From Sideroxydans sp. (GTDB taxonomy: Bacteria > Pseudomonadota > Gammaproteobacteria > Burkholderiales > Gallionellaceae): a stretch of DNA of 43,953 bases. The notes below the pieces were generated by a model. The model was given only the letters and a program-made list of their open reading frames with translations. It had not been told where the DNA came from and ran no database searches. Shown piece after piece: positions 8,212 to 19,675 of the stretch (position 1 is the stretch's first letter; every line of letters starts with the position of its first letter). The DNA lies in assembly GCA_016124455.1 (NCBI GenBank), contig WGNQ01000009.1:1-43953 (forward strand). The letters are read 5' to 3'. The position numbers and the translations under genes were made by a program.

Positions 8212-9918
8212 ATGGAACTGACCGGCGCTGAAATAGCCATCAGGTGTTTGCAGGAAGAGGGTGTCGAGTACGTGTTCGGCTATCCCGGCGGTGCGGTGCT
8301 GTTCATTTACGACGCGCTGTTCAATCAGGATAAGGTCAAGCACATACTGGTGCGTCACGAACAGGCGGCAGTGCATGCTGCTGATGGCTATGCGCGTTCC
8401 ACCGACAAGGTCGGTGTGGCGCTGGTAACGTCGGGTCCCGGCGCGACCAATGCCGTTACCGGGATTGCGACCGCCTATATGGATTCCATTCCACTGGTGA
8501 TCATCAGCGGTCAGGTGCCGACCGGTGCCATCGGCGAAGATGCCTTCCAGGAAGTGGACACGGTGGGGATCACGCGTCCCTGCGTCAAACACAATTTCCT
8601 GGTCAAGGATGTCAAGGAACTGGCCGCCACCATCAAAAAGGCATTCCATCTGGCGAAGACCGGCCGGCCAGGTCCGGTGCTGGTCGATATTCCCAAGGAT
8701 ATCTCGAACCAGAAAGCGGAATTCACTTACCCGTCCGCCATTGATATTCGCTCGTACCATCCGCCGCTGCATGGCGATATGGATCAGCTCAAACGGGCTG
8801 CCAAGCTATTGCTCGAAGCACGACGCCCAATGATTTATGCCGGTGGCGGCGTAGTGCTGTCCGGCGCTTCTGCACAATTGACCGATCTGGCGCGACTGCT
8901 TGGATTCCCGGTTACCAATACGCTGATGGGGCTGGGGAGCTATCCGGCGTCGGACCAGCAGTTCGTCGGCATGCTGGGCATGCACGGCACTTATGAGGCC
9001 AACCTGGCAATGCAGAACTGCGACGTGCTGCTGGCCGTAGGTGCGCGTTTCGACGATCGCGTGATCGGCAACGTGGAGCATTTCGGGCAGGTGCCGCGCA
9101 AGATTATTCATATTGATATTGACCCGTCTTCCATTGCCAAGCGGGTGAAGGTCGATGTGCCCATCGTCGGTGACGTGGCGCACGTGCTGGGCGACTTGCT
9201 GGCCATCCTGCATAGCAGCAAGCAGCAGCCGGATCAGCAAGCCAAGGCCGCATGGTGGAAACAGATTGATGAATGGCGTGGCAGGAACTGCCTGCTGTAC
9301 AAGAACTCGGACGAGGTCATCAAGCCGCAGTACGTCATCGAGACGCTGCACCGGATTACCGGCGGCGAGGCGTTCGTGACCTCGGATGTCGGCCAGCACC
9401 AGATGTGGGCGGCGCAGTACTACAAGTTCAACCAGCCGCGGCGTTGGATCAACTCCGGCGGTCTGGGCACCATGGGCTTCGGGCTGCCCGCGGCGATGGG
9501 CGTGCAGCTGGCACATCCCGATGCGACGGTTGCCTGCGTGACCGGCGAGGGCAGTATCCAGATGAATATCCAGGAGCTGTCGACCTGCAAGCAATTCCGC
9601 CTGCCGGTCAAGATTGTGGCATTGAACAACCGCTATCTCGGCATGGTGCGCCAGTGGCAGGAATTTTTCCACGGCAACCGTCACTCCGAGTCGTACATGG
9701 ATGCGTTGCCGGATTTCGTCAAGCTGGCGGAAGCGTATGGCCACATCGGCATGCGCATCGAGAAACCGTCGGATGTGGAGCCGGCACTTAAGGAAGCGTT
9801 TGCGCGCAAGAACGATCTGGTGTTCCTGGATTTCAAGACCGACCAGACCGAAAACGTATTTCCCATGGTGCCCGGCGGCAAGGGGCTGTCTGAAGTCATT
9901 CTGGCGGAGGATCTGTAA
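8212..9918 (+). CDS. ilvB: acetolactate synthase large (catalytic) subunit
   Basis: A thiamine-diphosphate enzyme that condenses two pyruvates to acetolactate, or pyruvate with 2-ketobutyrate, in valine/leucine/isoleucine synthesis. 568 residues, the usual length. The start MELTGAEIAIRCLQEEGVEY and GYPGGAVLFIYDAL are typical; RHEQAAVHAADGYAR holds the catalytic glutamate; the central FAD-binding domain follows (PMIYAGGGVVLSGA); the C-terminal thiamine-binding stretch begins TGEGSIQMNIQEL and ends ALNNRYLGMVRQWQ. GEG in place of the textbook GDG is common in proteobacterial IlvB as I recall it. An AAGG site precedes the ATG. The stop overlaps the ilvH start by one base (TAATG). Confidence 0.97.
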   Translation: MELTGAEIAIRCLQEEGVEYVFGYPGGAVLFIYDALFNQDKVKHILVRHEQAAVHAADGYARSTDKVGVALVTSGPGATNAVTGIATAYMDSIPLVIISGQVPTGAIGEDAFQEVDTVGITRPCVKHNFLVKDVKELAATIKKAFHLAKTGRPGPVLVDIPKDISNQKAEFTYPSAIDIRSYHPPLHGDMDQLKRAAKLLLEARRPMIYAGGGVVLSGASAQLTDLARLLGFPVTNTLMGLGSYPASDQQFVGMLGMHGTYEANLAMQNCDVLLAVGARFDDRVIGNVEHFGQVPRKIIHIDIDPSSIAKRVKVDVPIVGDVAHVLGDLLAILHSSKQQPDQQAKAAWWKQIDEWRGRNCLLYKNSDEVIKPQYVIETLHRITGGEAFVTSDVGQHQMWAAQYYKFNQPRRWINSGGLGTMGFGLPAAMGVQLAHPDATVACVTGEGSIQMNIQELSTCKQFRLPVKIVALNNRYLGMVRQWQEFFHGNRHSESYMDALPDFVKLAEAYGHIGMRIEKPSDVEPALKEAFARKNDLVFLDFKTDQTENVFPMVPGGKGLSEVILAEDL

Positions 9919-10409
9919 TGCGGCACATCATTTCGCTGTTGATGGAAAACGAGGCGGGTGCGCTGTCGCGCGTGGCAGGCCTGTTCTCGGCGCGCGGCTA
10001 TAATATCGAGTCGCTTACGGTAGCGCCGACCGAAGATCCCACCATGTCGCGCATGACGGTTGTTACCAGCGGTTCGGACGAGGTGATCGAGCAGATCAAC
10101 AAGCAGCTTAACAAGCTGGTTGAGGTGGTGGCGGTGATGGACATGAATGAAGGCGACCACCTGGAGCGCGAACTGATGCTGGTGAAGGTGCGTGCGGTAG
10201 GCGAAGCGCGTGAGGAAATGAAGCGCATGGCCGACATTTTCCGTGGCCGTATTATCGACGTCACCGAAAAGTCCTATACCATTGAACTGACCGGCACCGG
10301 TTCCAAGCTGGACAGTTTCCTGCAGGCCATTGATAACAGCCTGATCATGGAGACCGTGCGTACCGGCGCCTGTGGCATCGGGCGCGGCGACCGTATTTTG
10401 AAGCTTTGA
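9918..10409 (+). CDS. ilvH: acetolactate synthase small (regulatory) subunit
   Basis: The regulatory subunit that activates IlvB and confers feedback inhibition by valine. 163 residues: an N-terminal ACT domain (MRHIISLLMENEAGALSRVA, then GYNIESLTVAPTEDPTMSRM) and a C-terminal ACT-like domain (ELMLVKVRAVGEAREEMKRM, IIDVTEKSYTIELTGT). The ATG shares its A with the ilvB stop, so the two subunits are translated together in a fixed ratio. ilvC follows after 26 bases in the same operon. Confidence 0.97.
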   Translation: MRHIISLLMENEAGALSRVAGLFSARGYNIESLTVAPTEDPTMSRMTVVTSGSDEVIEQINKQLNKLVEVVAVMDMNEGDHLERELMLVKVRAVGEAREEMKRMADIFRGRIIDVTEKSYTIELTGTGSKLDSFLQAIDNSLIMETVRTGACGIGRGDRILKL

Positions 10410-10426
10410 TTTTTGAATTTTACTAA

Positions 10427-11452
<1,026 letters not shown>

Positions 11453-11467
11453 TTTCAGGATAACGGC

Positions 11468-11520
11468 GCAAGGGGAAAAGTAACGGATGGCGCAATGCAT
11501 CCCGAACTTTTCCCCTTTGC
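11468..11520. other. nested hairpin between ilvC and psd
   Basis: An outer 12-bp perfect stem pairs AAGGGGAAAAGT (11470-11481) with ACTTTTCCCCTT (11506-11517), and an inner 5-bp stem pairs GGATG (11485-11489) with CATCC (11498-11502). A further GC pair can form past a one-base bulge. There is no run of T directly after it, so it is a poor intrinsic terminator; it may stabilise the ilvC transcript end or control psd. Confidence 0.6.
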
Positions 11521-11532
11521 TTATACTTCTCT

Positions 11533-12180
11533 ATGAATAATTATCCCCATCCTCTTATTGCCCGCGAAGGCTGGCCGTTCCTGGCGATTGCCGTGGCGGT
11601 CGCGGTGCTGGCAAGCTATTTCTGTGCGGCGTGGTCGATTCCGTTATGGATTATTGCGTTGTTCGTGCTGCAGTTCTTTCGCGATCCGCCACGTCCGGTA
11701 CCGCAGGATGAGAATGCGGTGCTGTCCCCGGCAGACGGGCGCATCGTCAAGGTCGAGCGCACGCGCGACGAATACCTGCAGCGCGATGCGATCAAGGTCA
11801 GCGTGTTCATGAACGTGTTCAACGTGCATTCCAATCGCAGCCCGGTGGACGGCACGGTGCAACAGCTCTGGTACAACCCCGGAAAATTCGTCAATGCCGA
11901 CCTCGACAAGGCGTCCACCGAGAATGAGCGCAACGCGGTGTGGCTCAAGACCGCCGACGGCCAGGATGTGACCAGCGTACAGGTGGCTGGGCTGATCGCG
12001 CGGCGCATCCTGTGCTACGTCAAGGCGGGCGACGTGCTGGCGCGCGGCCAGCGCTATGGTTTCATCCGCTTCGGTTCGCGGGTGGACGTGTACTTGCCGC
12101 TGACGGCTACCGTAAAGGTCGCCATTGGTGATAAAGTGTCCGCCACTACCACGATCCTGGCTGTATTGGCCGAAAGTTGA
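11533..12180 (+). CDS. psd: phosphatidylserine decarboxylase proenzyme (short form)
   Basis: Decarboxylates phosphatidylserine to phosphatidylethanolamine in the inner membrane. The 215-residue length is that of the short PSD class. An N-terminal membrane segment ([19 protein letters not shown]) is followed by [20 protein letters not shown] and [20 protein letters not shown]. The self-cleavage site is Gly-Ser in RFGSR (about residues 181-182), which would yield the pyruvoyl alpha subunit. No ribosome-binding site precedes the ATG at 11533, and a TATACT -10-like element ends only five bases before it, so a leaderless message is possible. It is followed 15 bases later by pssA, so substrate-making and substrate-using enzymes are coupled. 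Confidence 0.96.
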   Translation: MNNYPHPLIAREGWPFLAIAVAVAVLASYFCAAWSIPLWIIALFVLQFFRDPPRPVPQDENAVLSPADGRIVKVERTRDEYLQRDAIKVSVFMNVFNVHSNRSPVDGTVQQLWYNPGKFVNADLDKASTENERNAVWLKTADGQDVTSVQVAGLIARRILCYVKAGDVLARGQRYGFIRFGSRVDVYLPLTATVKVAIGDKVSATTTILAVLAES

Positions 12181-12195
12181 GCATAACTTTTCATC

Positions 12196-12951
12196 ATGCC
12201 TGAGCTGAATTCCCGCAAACAGATCGACCTGCGCCGGCGCAGCATTTACCTGCTGCCCAACCTGTTTACGACTGCGGCATTGTTTGCGGGCTTCTATGCC
12301 ATCGTGCAGTCGATGAACAGCCGGTTCGAGTATGCGGCGGTGGCAATTTTCGTGGCGATGGTACTGGACGGTCTGGACGGGCGAGTCGCGCGCCTGACGC
12401 ATACCCAGAGCGAATTCGGCGCGGAATACGACAGTTTGTCCGACATGGTTTCGTTCGGCGTGGCGCCCTCGCTGGTGATTTACGAGTGGGCGCTGAAGGG
12501 ACTGGGCAAGTGGGGCTGGTTTGCCGCCTTTATTTATTGCGCGGGCACGGCGCTGCGACTGGCGCGCTTCAACACCAACATCGATATCGTTGACAAGCGC
12601 TATTTCCAGGGCTTGCCCAGTCCGGCGGCTGCCGCGCTGATTGCGGGTTTCGTCTGGGTGATGCTGGATAATCATATTGCCGGGCAGGACGTGCGCTGGG
12701 TTGCCTGCGCGCTGACGGTATTCGCCGGGCTGAGCATGGTCAGCAATCTGCAGTTCTACAGTTTCAAGGCCATCAACATGCGCAAGAGCGTACCATTCAT
12801 CATGGTGTTCATGTTTGCGCTGTTCTTCATTTTCGTGTCGGTCAATCCGCCGGCCATCCTGTTTCTGTTATTCCTCGGCTACTGCCTGTCGGGTTACGTG
12901 ATGCTGCTGTGGTCGTGGCGCAACCGGAAATCCCCGCCGCCGGCCGCCTAG
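12196..12951 (+). CDS. pssA: CDP-diacylglycerol-serine O-phosphatidyltransferase
   Basis: Makes phosphatidylserine from CDP-diacylglycerol and serine, the substrate for psd just upstream. A 251-residue multi-pass membrane protein of the CDP-alcohol phosphatidyltransferase family. The catalytic motif, DG..AR with two later aspartates, is DGLDGRVARL followed by EFGAEYDSLSD. The start MPELNSRKQIDLRRRSIYLL and about six to eight membrane segments fit the membrane-embedded PssA type rather than the E. coli PLD-like type. psd-pssA adjacency is well known. Confidence 0.95.
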   Translation: MPELNSRKQIDLRRRSIYLLPNLFTTAALFAGFYAIVQSMNSRFEYAAVAIFVAMVLDGLDGRVARLTHTQSEFGAEYDSLSDMVSFGVAPSLVIYEWALKGLGKWGWFAAFIYCAGTALRLARFNTNIDIVDKRYFQGLPSPAAAALIAGFVWVMLDNHIAGQDVRWVACALTVFAGLSMVSNLQFYSFKAINMRKSVPFIMVFMFALFFIFVSVNPPAILFLLFLGYCLSGYVMLLWSWRNRKSPPPAA

Positions 12952-12980
12952 TTGCAGCGTTGTCTAAATATAGCTATATT
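12952..12980 (+). promoter_or_regulatory. candidate promoter for leuA
   Basis: TTGCAG (12952-12957), a 17-base gap and TATATT (12975-12980) form a moderate sigma70-type promoter right after the pssA stop. The -10 lies inside a perfect palindrome (12966-12981), so a repressor bound there would block it. Confidence 0.4.
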
Positions 12981-12981
12981 T
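12966..12981. repeat. perfect 16-bp AT palindrome over the leuA -10
   Basis: AAATATAGCTATATTT is a perfect 16-base dyad in an otherwise GC-rich region. It covers the candidate -10 of leuA and could be an operator. Which protein would bind it cannot be told from the sequence. Confidence 0.6.
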
Positions 12982-12987
12982 GCCGGC

Positions 12988-13068
12988 ATGCATTTTTCAC
13001 GCCACATCTCGCAATTGCACTCCACGTCCAGTCTGCTGGCAGCGCTGAAGCTGCGCTGCGCGCGTTAA
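12988..13068 (+). CDS. possible 26-residue Leu-rich leader peptide upstream of leuA
   Basis: A short frame from ATG at 12988 to TAA at 13066-13068 encodes 26 residues, five of them leucine, with four clustered near the end (SLLAALKLR). It begins about seven bases after a -10 candidate and has no ribosome-binding site, so it would be leaderless. Its position ~80 bases before leuA and the leucine cluster suggest an attenuation leader. Against this, no clear terminator with a T-run follows, and the four Leu codons are not consecutive. It could be chance. Confidence 0.3.
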   Translation: MHFSRHISQLHSTSSLLAALKLRCAR

Positions 13069-13146
13069 ATATTTCCTTACGGTTTTACCAAGCAGGCGGC
13101 ATCCGAACGATAGCCGCGAGTCAGGCAATTGCAATGGAGTCCCATC

Positions 13147-14682
13147 ATGAGCGATAAGTTAATCATATTCGATACCACCTTGCGCGACGGCGAGCAAAGT
13201 CCGGGCGCATCCATGACCAAGGAGGAGAAGTTGCGCATTGCGCGCCAGCTGGAGAAGCTGGGCGTGGATGTGATTGAGGCCGGCTTTGCCGCCGCCAGTC
13301 CCGGCGATGCCGAGGCGATCAGGAGTATTGCGCAGGTAGTGGAGCATTCCACGGTCTGTTCGCTGGCGCGCGCCAACGAAAAGGACGTGCGTGCGGCAGG
13401 CGAGGCGATCAAGCCAGCCAGGTCCGGGCGCATCCATACCTTCATTGCCACTTCGCCGATCCACATGGAAAAGAAACTGCGCATGGCGCCCGACGAGGTG
13501 GTGGAGCGTGCGGTGGCAGCGGTGAAGCTGGCGCTGGAATATACCGACGACGTGGAATTCTCGGCTGAGGATGCGGTGCGTTCGGAAATGGATTTCCTGG
13601 TGCGCATTTTCGATGCGGTGATCCAGGCGGGCGCTACGACACTCAACGTGCCGGATACCGTGGGTTACAGCATCCCGGCGTTGTGGGGCGAGCGCATCAG
13701 ACAGCTGATCGAGCGCGTGCCGGGTTCAGACAAGGTGATCTGGTCCACGCATTGCCACAATGACCTCGGCATGGCCTCGGCCAATTCGCTGGCGGCAGTG
13801 ATGAACGGTGCACGCCAAGTGGAGTGTACCATCAACGGCCTCGGCGAACGCGCGGGCAATGCCAGTCTGGAAGAGGTGGTGATGGCGGTGAAGACGCGCC
13901 GCGACGTGTTCGCCTGCGATACGCGTATCGACACCACACAGATCGTGCCGACCTCCAAACTGGTGTCCAGCATTACCGGTTACCCGGTACAGCCGAACAA
14001 GGCCATCGTCGGTGCCAATGCATTTGCGCATGAATCCGGTATCCACCAGGACGGCGTGCTCAAGCACCGCGAGACCTACGAAATCATGCGCGCCGAAGAC
14101 GTGGGCTGGGCGACCAACAAGCTGACGCTGGGCAAGCTGTCCGGACGCAATGCCTTCCGCACGCGTTTGCAGGAGCTGGATATCGTGCTGGAAAGCGAGG
14201 AAGCCTTGAACGCCGCGTTTGCGCGCTTCAAGGACCTGGCCGACCGCAAGAGCGAAATCTTCGACGAGGATTTGCAGGCCCTGGTCAATGAGGAAGTGGT
14301 CACCAACGTCAGCGAGCATTACCGGCTGGTATCAATGCGCGCACATTCGGAAACCGGCGAGTTGCCGATGGCCAGCGTGGTACTCAGCGTTGGTGGCAAG
14401 GAGCACAGTGCGGAAGCGCAGGGCGGCGGCCCGGTGGATGCCACGTTCAAGGCCATCGAGCAGGTCGTACGGAGCGATACCGAGCTATTGCTGTATTCGG
14501 TGAACAACATCACCAGCGGCACCGATGCGCAGGGCGAAGTCACCGTGCGCCTGTCCAAGGGCGGGCGTGTGGTCAACGGCCAGGGCGCGGACACCGATAT
14601 CGTGGTGGCTTCGGCCAAGGCATATCTGAATGCGCTCAACAAGTTGCATAGTGGATCGGAACGGGCGCACCCCCAGGTGTGA
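13147..14682 (+). CDS. leuA: 2-isopropylmalate synthase
   Basis: First committed step of leucine synthesis: acetyl-CoA plus 2-ketoisovalerate to 2-isopropylmalate; feedback-inhibited by leucine. 511 residues. The N-terminal TIM barrel begins [20 protein letters not shown], with metal-binding HCHNDLGMA and [20 protein letters not shown]. The C-terminal LeuA regulatory domain follows ([20 protein letters not shown]). The ATG at 13147 is preferred to one at 13129 because GGAG lies seven bases before it and the protein then starts as in the family. It uses ketoisovalerate made by the ilv operon upstream, although psd-pssA lie between. Confidence 0.97.
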   Translation: MSDKLIIFDTTLRDGEQSPGASMTKEEKLRIARQLEKLGVDVIEAGFAAASPGDAEAIRSIAQVVEHSTVCSLARANEKDVRAAGEAIKPARSGRIHTFIATSPIHMEKKLRMAPDEVVERAVAAVKLALEYTDDVEFSAEDAVRSEMDFLVRIFDAVIQAGATTLNVPDTVGYSIPALWGERIRQLIERVPGSDKVIWSTHCHNDLGMASANSLAAVMNGARQVECTINGLGERAGNASLEEVVMAVKTRRDVFACDTRIDTTQIVPTSKLVSSITGYPVQPNKAIVGANAFAHESGIHQDGVLKHRETYEIMRAEDVGWATNKLTLGKLSGRNAFRTRLQELDIVLESEEALNAAFARFKDLADRKSEIFDEDLQALVNEEVVTNVSEHYRLVSMRAHSETGELPMASVVLSVGGKEHSAEAQGGGPVDATFKAIEQVVRSDTELLLYSVNNITSGTDAQGEVTVRLSKGGRVVNGQGADTDIVVASAKAYLNALNKLHSGSERAHPQV

Positions 14683-14758
14683 GTTTGGCTGTTAAGTTTG
14701 CCTTCAGGTTGCTATGGCACGCTAGGCGTTCCATTGTTCTTCATCTGCGAGGTATTCC

Positions 14759-15754
14759 GTGAATAAGCGATTGATCCGAGTGGTGGTAGCCGGTTCGTTA
14801 TTGAGTCTGGCAACCGCCAATGTGTGGGCGCGAGATTGTGAGCCCAGGCAGCACTCCTTGTGTCTCGACGCCAAAATGGCGGGCGAAAAACTGGCCGGGG
14901 CGAATTATTCCGGCACCGACCTGCATAACGGCGATTTTTCAAAGGCCGATCTGTCCAGGGCCAACCTGAGCAACGTCAACCTGTACAAGGGGAAGCTGGC
15001 TGGTGCCAACCTGTCTGGTGCGGACATGACGCATATCAACCTGTTCTTTGCCGACCTGAGTGGTGCCGATCTGTCCGGCGCCAACCTGGACGGCGCGCAA
15101 CTCGAAGGGACGGATTTTTCCGGTGCCAACCTGACCGGCGTCAACCTGACGGGTGCGCAACTCAACAAGAACAAGTTTGCCAATACGACTTTCTGTCATA
15201 CCGTGATGCCGAACGGCATCGTCAACGACGCCAACTGCACGGTCGAAAAGTCCAAGACGGAGGCCGTTAGCGGTGCCGCCGGCAGCAACGGTTGCGTCAT
15301 CAAACCGCAGACCGTGTGCAGCAATGCGGCATTGGCGGAGGCCAACCTGGCGTCAGTCGACCTGACCTCGGCGCAGCTGTATCTCGGCAACCTGGCGTCG
15401 GCCAACCTGTTCAAGGCCAACCTGACACGGGTTAACTTCACCGAGGCCAACCTCGCGCGCGCCAATCTCGACCGCGCCAACCTGTCGCAGGCCAACCTGA
15501 CTGACGCTAACCTGAACAAGGCGATCCTGCGTGGCGCACGGCTGGTGCGTGCCAACCTGACCGGCGCAACTCTGCTGAATGCCGACCTGACGGATGCCGA
15601 CCTGACCGGCGCCAACATCACCGAGGCGGTACTGACGGGAGCTACGCTGTGCCATACCGTCATGCCGGATGGTGTCGTGAACAATGCCAGCTGCATGCCG
15701 GTGAAGAAGGCTGAGGTGCCAGGCAAGCCTGCGGCCAAGGCCAAGGGCAAGTAG
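14759..15754 (+). CDS. secreted pentapeptide-repeat protein with two Cys-bracketed modules
   Basis: A 331-residue exported protein. A signal peptide (MNKRLIRVVVAGSLLSLATA) should be cut after ANVWA. The rest is two similar modules of right-handed pentapeptide beta-helix (A[ND]LxxA repeats such as ADLSRANLSNVNL). Each module opens with a CX7C pair (C27/C35; GCVIKPQTVC) and closes with CHTVMP[ND]G[IV]VN[DN]A[NS]C, a CX13C pair. The eight cysteines in a periplasmic protein suggest disulfide caps at both ends of each helix. The tail is Lys/Ala-rich. GTG at 14759 with GAGG eight bases upstream sets the start. Function unknown; pentapeptide helices usually act as binding or mimicry scaffolds. A bidirectional terminator follows. 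Confidence 0.9.
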   Translation: MNKRLIRVVVAGSLLSLATANVWARDCEPRQHSLCLDAKMAGEKLAGANYSGTDLHNGDFSKADLSRANLSNVNLYKGKLAGANLSGADMTHINLFFADLSGADLSGANLDGAQLEGTDFSGANLTGVNLTGAQLNKNKFANTTFCHTVMPNGIVNDANCTVEKSKTEAVSGAAGSNGCVIKPQTVCSNAALAEANLASVDLTSAQLYLGNLASANLFKANLTRVNFTEANLARANLDRANLSQANLTDANLNKAILRGARLVRANLTGATLLNADLTDADLTGANITEAVLTGATLCHTVMPDGVVNNASCMPVKKAEVPGKPAAKAKGK

Positions 15755-15779
15755 CAGGTATTGGCTACGGCAGTCTGGA

Positions 15780-15805
15780 AAAGGGCGCGTGATGCGCCCT
15801 TTCTT
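15780..15805. terminator. bidirectional intrinsic terminator
   Basis: A 9-bp stem AAAGGGCGC (15780-15788) pairs with GCGCCCTTT (15794-15802) around a five-base loop, with T-rich sequence on both strands. It serves the pentapeptide gene on the plus strand and hugZ, whose stop lies at its edge, on the minus strand. Confidence 0.8.
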
Positions 15806-16505
15806 ATGTGTTGCGGCTAAGCTGTGACAGCTCAACCAGGGCTGCCCTTGCCTGCTGGGCATCCAGCACCGGCTGGCCAAAGTCGAAGCGCAGTATCCTG
15901 CCGTCCGCGCGCACATCGAAGCCGTCGCAATCGATGCCGAGCATGGTGACTTCCTGTGCCTGCTGCTGGTGGACATGTGCGCAGTAATGTCGCATCGATT
16001 CCTCGTGGTCTGCATTCATGTGCGCGATCACCGCTTCTTCCTGCCCGGTCAGCGCATAAGGCGTTACTGCGTATTCCTCCGCTTTGACCCAGTGAATGTT
16101 GCCGAAGCCGCCGATATAGCGGATGGCTTGCGGAACGATGCGGTAAAAGGAAAAGTCGTGCATCTCAAAATAACTGCGCGCTTCTGGAAAATAGCGCAGG
16201 TAACGGCTGCCGACCTGATCGCGTTCGCCGACAAAGTATGCTGTGCCTACCACGGTTACACGCCCCTGAGTCTGGATTTGCGCGTCGTCCCGATTGTGGG
16301 TGAGCAGGCTCACGCGCGGGTCATGCTGGATGTTCCGGGTGTGCTCGGCCAGGGTGCTGATCAGGATCAGCAGGCTGCCATCATGGTCGGTGAGATACGG
16401 GGTGATGGAACCGAACGGGTGGCCGTCGAATTTCTTCGATAGTGTGCTGAGTGCACCATAACGATGGGCACGCAGCAACTGGCGTGCTTCGCGTGCAGTG
16501 CTCAT
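15804..16505 (-). CDS. HugZ-family pyridoxamine-oxidase-like protein (haem use)
   Basis: A 233-residue two-domain protein: an N-terminal split-barrel flavin/haem-binding domain (TLSKKFDGHPFGSITPYLTD, then DPRVSLLTHNRDDAQIQTQG) and a C-terminal DUF2470 domain (GQEEAVIAHMNADHEESMRH). The HugZ group binds or degrades haem for iron use in Helicobacter and Campylobacter; related proteins are only putative FMN oxidoreductases. ATG at 16505 lies one base after the wrbA stop, so the two form an operon. No haem receptor or Fur gene is nearby, so the role in haem metabolism is inferred. Confidence 0.85.
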   Translation of the reverse strand: MSTAREARQLLRAHRYGALSTLSKKFDGHPFGSITPYLTDHDGSLLILISTLAEHTRNIQHDPRVSLLTHNRDDAQIQTQGRVTVVGTAYFVGERDQVGSRYLRYFPEARSYFEMHDFSFYRIVPQAIRYIGGFGNIHWVKAEEYAVTPYALTGQEEAVIAHMNADHEESMRHYCAHVHQQQAQEVTMLGIDCDGFDVRADGRILRFDFGQPVLDAQQARAALVELSQLSRNT

Positions 16506-16506
16506 G

Positions 16507-18370
<1,864 letters not shown>

Positions 18371-18429
18371 CTTGCCTGCCATGCGCTTTTGCGCTTTAAT
18401 GCGCCGCAATTACGGATTGAGGGGATGAT

Positions 18430-19023
18430 ATGAAATTTCTGGAGTCGTTGTTTGAGGGGGCATTGTGGAACAGCCGTTTCATCATTCTGACTGCCGTGCT
18501 GGGCAGCCTGCTGGCGAGTATTGCGATTTTCTACATGGCCACGGTGGATGTGGTCTACCTGGTACAGCATGTGCTGCATTATGCTGATTCCGGTATGGCG
18601 GCAGAAGCACGCAAGACACTGCATGACGGTACGGTTTCGCATATCGTCGAAGTGGTGGATGGCTACCTGCTGGCAACCGTGCTGCTGATTTTTTCGCTTG
18701 GCCTGTATGAACTGTTTATCAGCGACATCGATCAGGCGCACGGCAGCCGTGCCTCCAGCAAGATACTGGTGATCCGCAATCTGGATGACTTGAAATCGCG
18801 ACTGGCCAAAGTGATCCTGATGATCCTGATTGTGACGCTGTTCGAAGAGGCGCTGAATATGAAGCTGACCGCGCCGATCGACCTGGTTTATATGGGTGCC
18901 AGCATTGCGCTGATTGCGCTTGCGCTGTATTTCTCGCATGCGGCAGAGCACGGCATCAAGGAACACGAAGAGAAACCTGAGGCCGCGGTCGAAGAAGGGG
19001 CGCCGGAGCAGGCCGCTCACTGA
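18430..19023 (+). CDS. YqhA-family (UPF0114) membrane protein
   Basis: A 197-residue inner-membrane protein of UPF0114/YqhA, function unknown. Membrane segments include FIILTAVLGSLLASIAIFYM, YLLATVLLIFSLGLYELFI, VILMILIVTLFEEALNM and MGASIALIALALYFSHA. Between segments two and three is the family hallmark FISDIDQAHGSRASSKILVI. The tail is acidic (EEKPEAAVEEGAPEQ). GAGGGG lies seven bases before the ATG. It stands 59 bases after the YihY-family gene, same strand. Confidence 0.92.
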   Translation: MKFLESLFEGALWNSRFIILTAVLGSLLASIAIFYMATVDVVYLVQHVLHYADSGMAAEARKTLHDGTVSHIVEVVDGYLLATVLLIFSLGLYELFISDIDQAHGSRASSKILVIRNLDDLKSRLAKVILMILIVTLFEEALNMKLTAPIDLVYMGASIALIALALYFSHAAEHGIKEHEEKPEAAVEEGAPEQAAH

Positions 19024-19033
19024 TAGTAAATGC

Positions 19034-19675
19034 TTATTCGGCCAAGGCGGTTTTCAGTACAGCAGTGCGCGGCAGGTTCCAGTGGCGTAGCCATGCACCC
19101 TTGACCAAGTTGGGATAGGTCGGACGCCCCAAGCTGCCGTTGTAGCGGCCGAGTGCACGGTACAGGTTGCCGTTTTCCTGGTCCAGATAATAGCGCAGGA
19201 TGGTACAACCGTAGCGCAGGTTCGTACGCAGGTGGAACAGGTTCTGCTCGCGAGTGCCAATCTGCTTTACCCAGAACGGCATCACCTGCATATAGCCGCG
19301 TGCACCTGCTTTCGACACCGCATATTTGCGAAAGCCGCTTTCCACTTCAATGACGCCCAGCACCAGCTGCGGATCAAGACCGGCACGTGCCGCCTCGTAA
19401 TGCACGGTTCTGAGGAAATCCATGCGGTAACCGGCATCGGGAATATATTTCAGCAGCCGACGTGACATGTCGCGCAGCCAGATATTTTCTTCTTGCGCGG
19501 AATTGAACGCGGCATCGGTGGAGGCCTGGTCGGCAATGCTGTGCTGCAGCACGGAGCGTACGCTGGCCGACAGCGGCGTATAAACTTGGGCACCGCCTTG
19601 TGCGGTCGAAGTAAACAGCAACCCTGCCGCAAGCAGCGGCAAGTTTCGCCGCAATATTTTTCTGGTCAGGCGCAT
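19034..19675 (-). CDS. lytic murein transglycosylase (SLT domain)
   Basis: Cleaves peptidoglycan glycan strands in the periplasm, leaving 1,6-anhydro ends. 213 residues with an N-terminal signal peptide ([16 protein letters not shown]). The catalytic glutamate lies in [13 protein letters not shown], followed by [13 protein letters not shown] and [14 protein letters not shown], all standard for the SLT family. The ATG overlaps the proS stop by 10 bases, so it is translated right after ProS; this odd pairing is common in Betaproteobacteria as I recall. It ends 10 bases from the convergent YqhA-family gene with no terminator. Confidence 0.93.
   Translation of the reverse strand: MRLTRKILRRNLPLLAAGLLFTSTAQGGAQVYTPLSASVRSVLQHSIADQASTDAAFNSAQEENIWLRDMSRRLLKYIPDAGYRMDFLRTVHYEAARAGLDPQLVLGVIEVESGFRKYAVSKAGARGYMQVMPFWVKQIGTREQNLFHLRTNLRYGCTILRYYLDQENGNLYRALGRYNGSLGRPTYPNLVKGAWLRHWNLPRTAVLKTALAE

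Noticed and set aside
8806-9744. 312-codon minus-strand frame
   Set aside because: Antisense shadow of ilvB.
11644-12675. 343-codon minus-strand frame
   Set aside because: Antisense to psd and pssA, spanning both genes; not a plausible protein.
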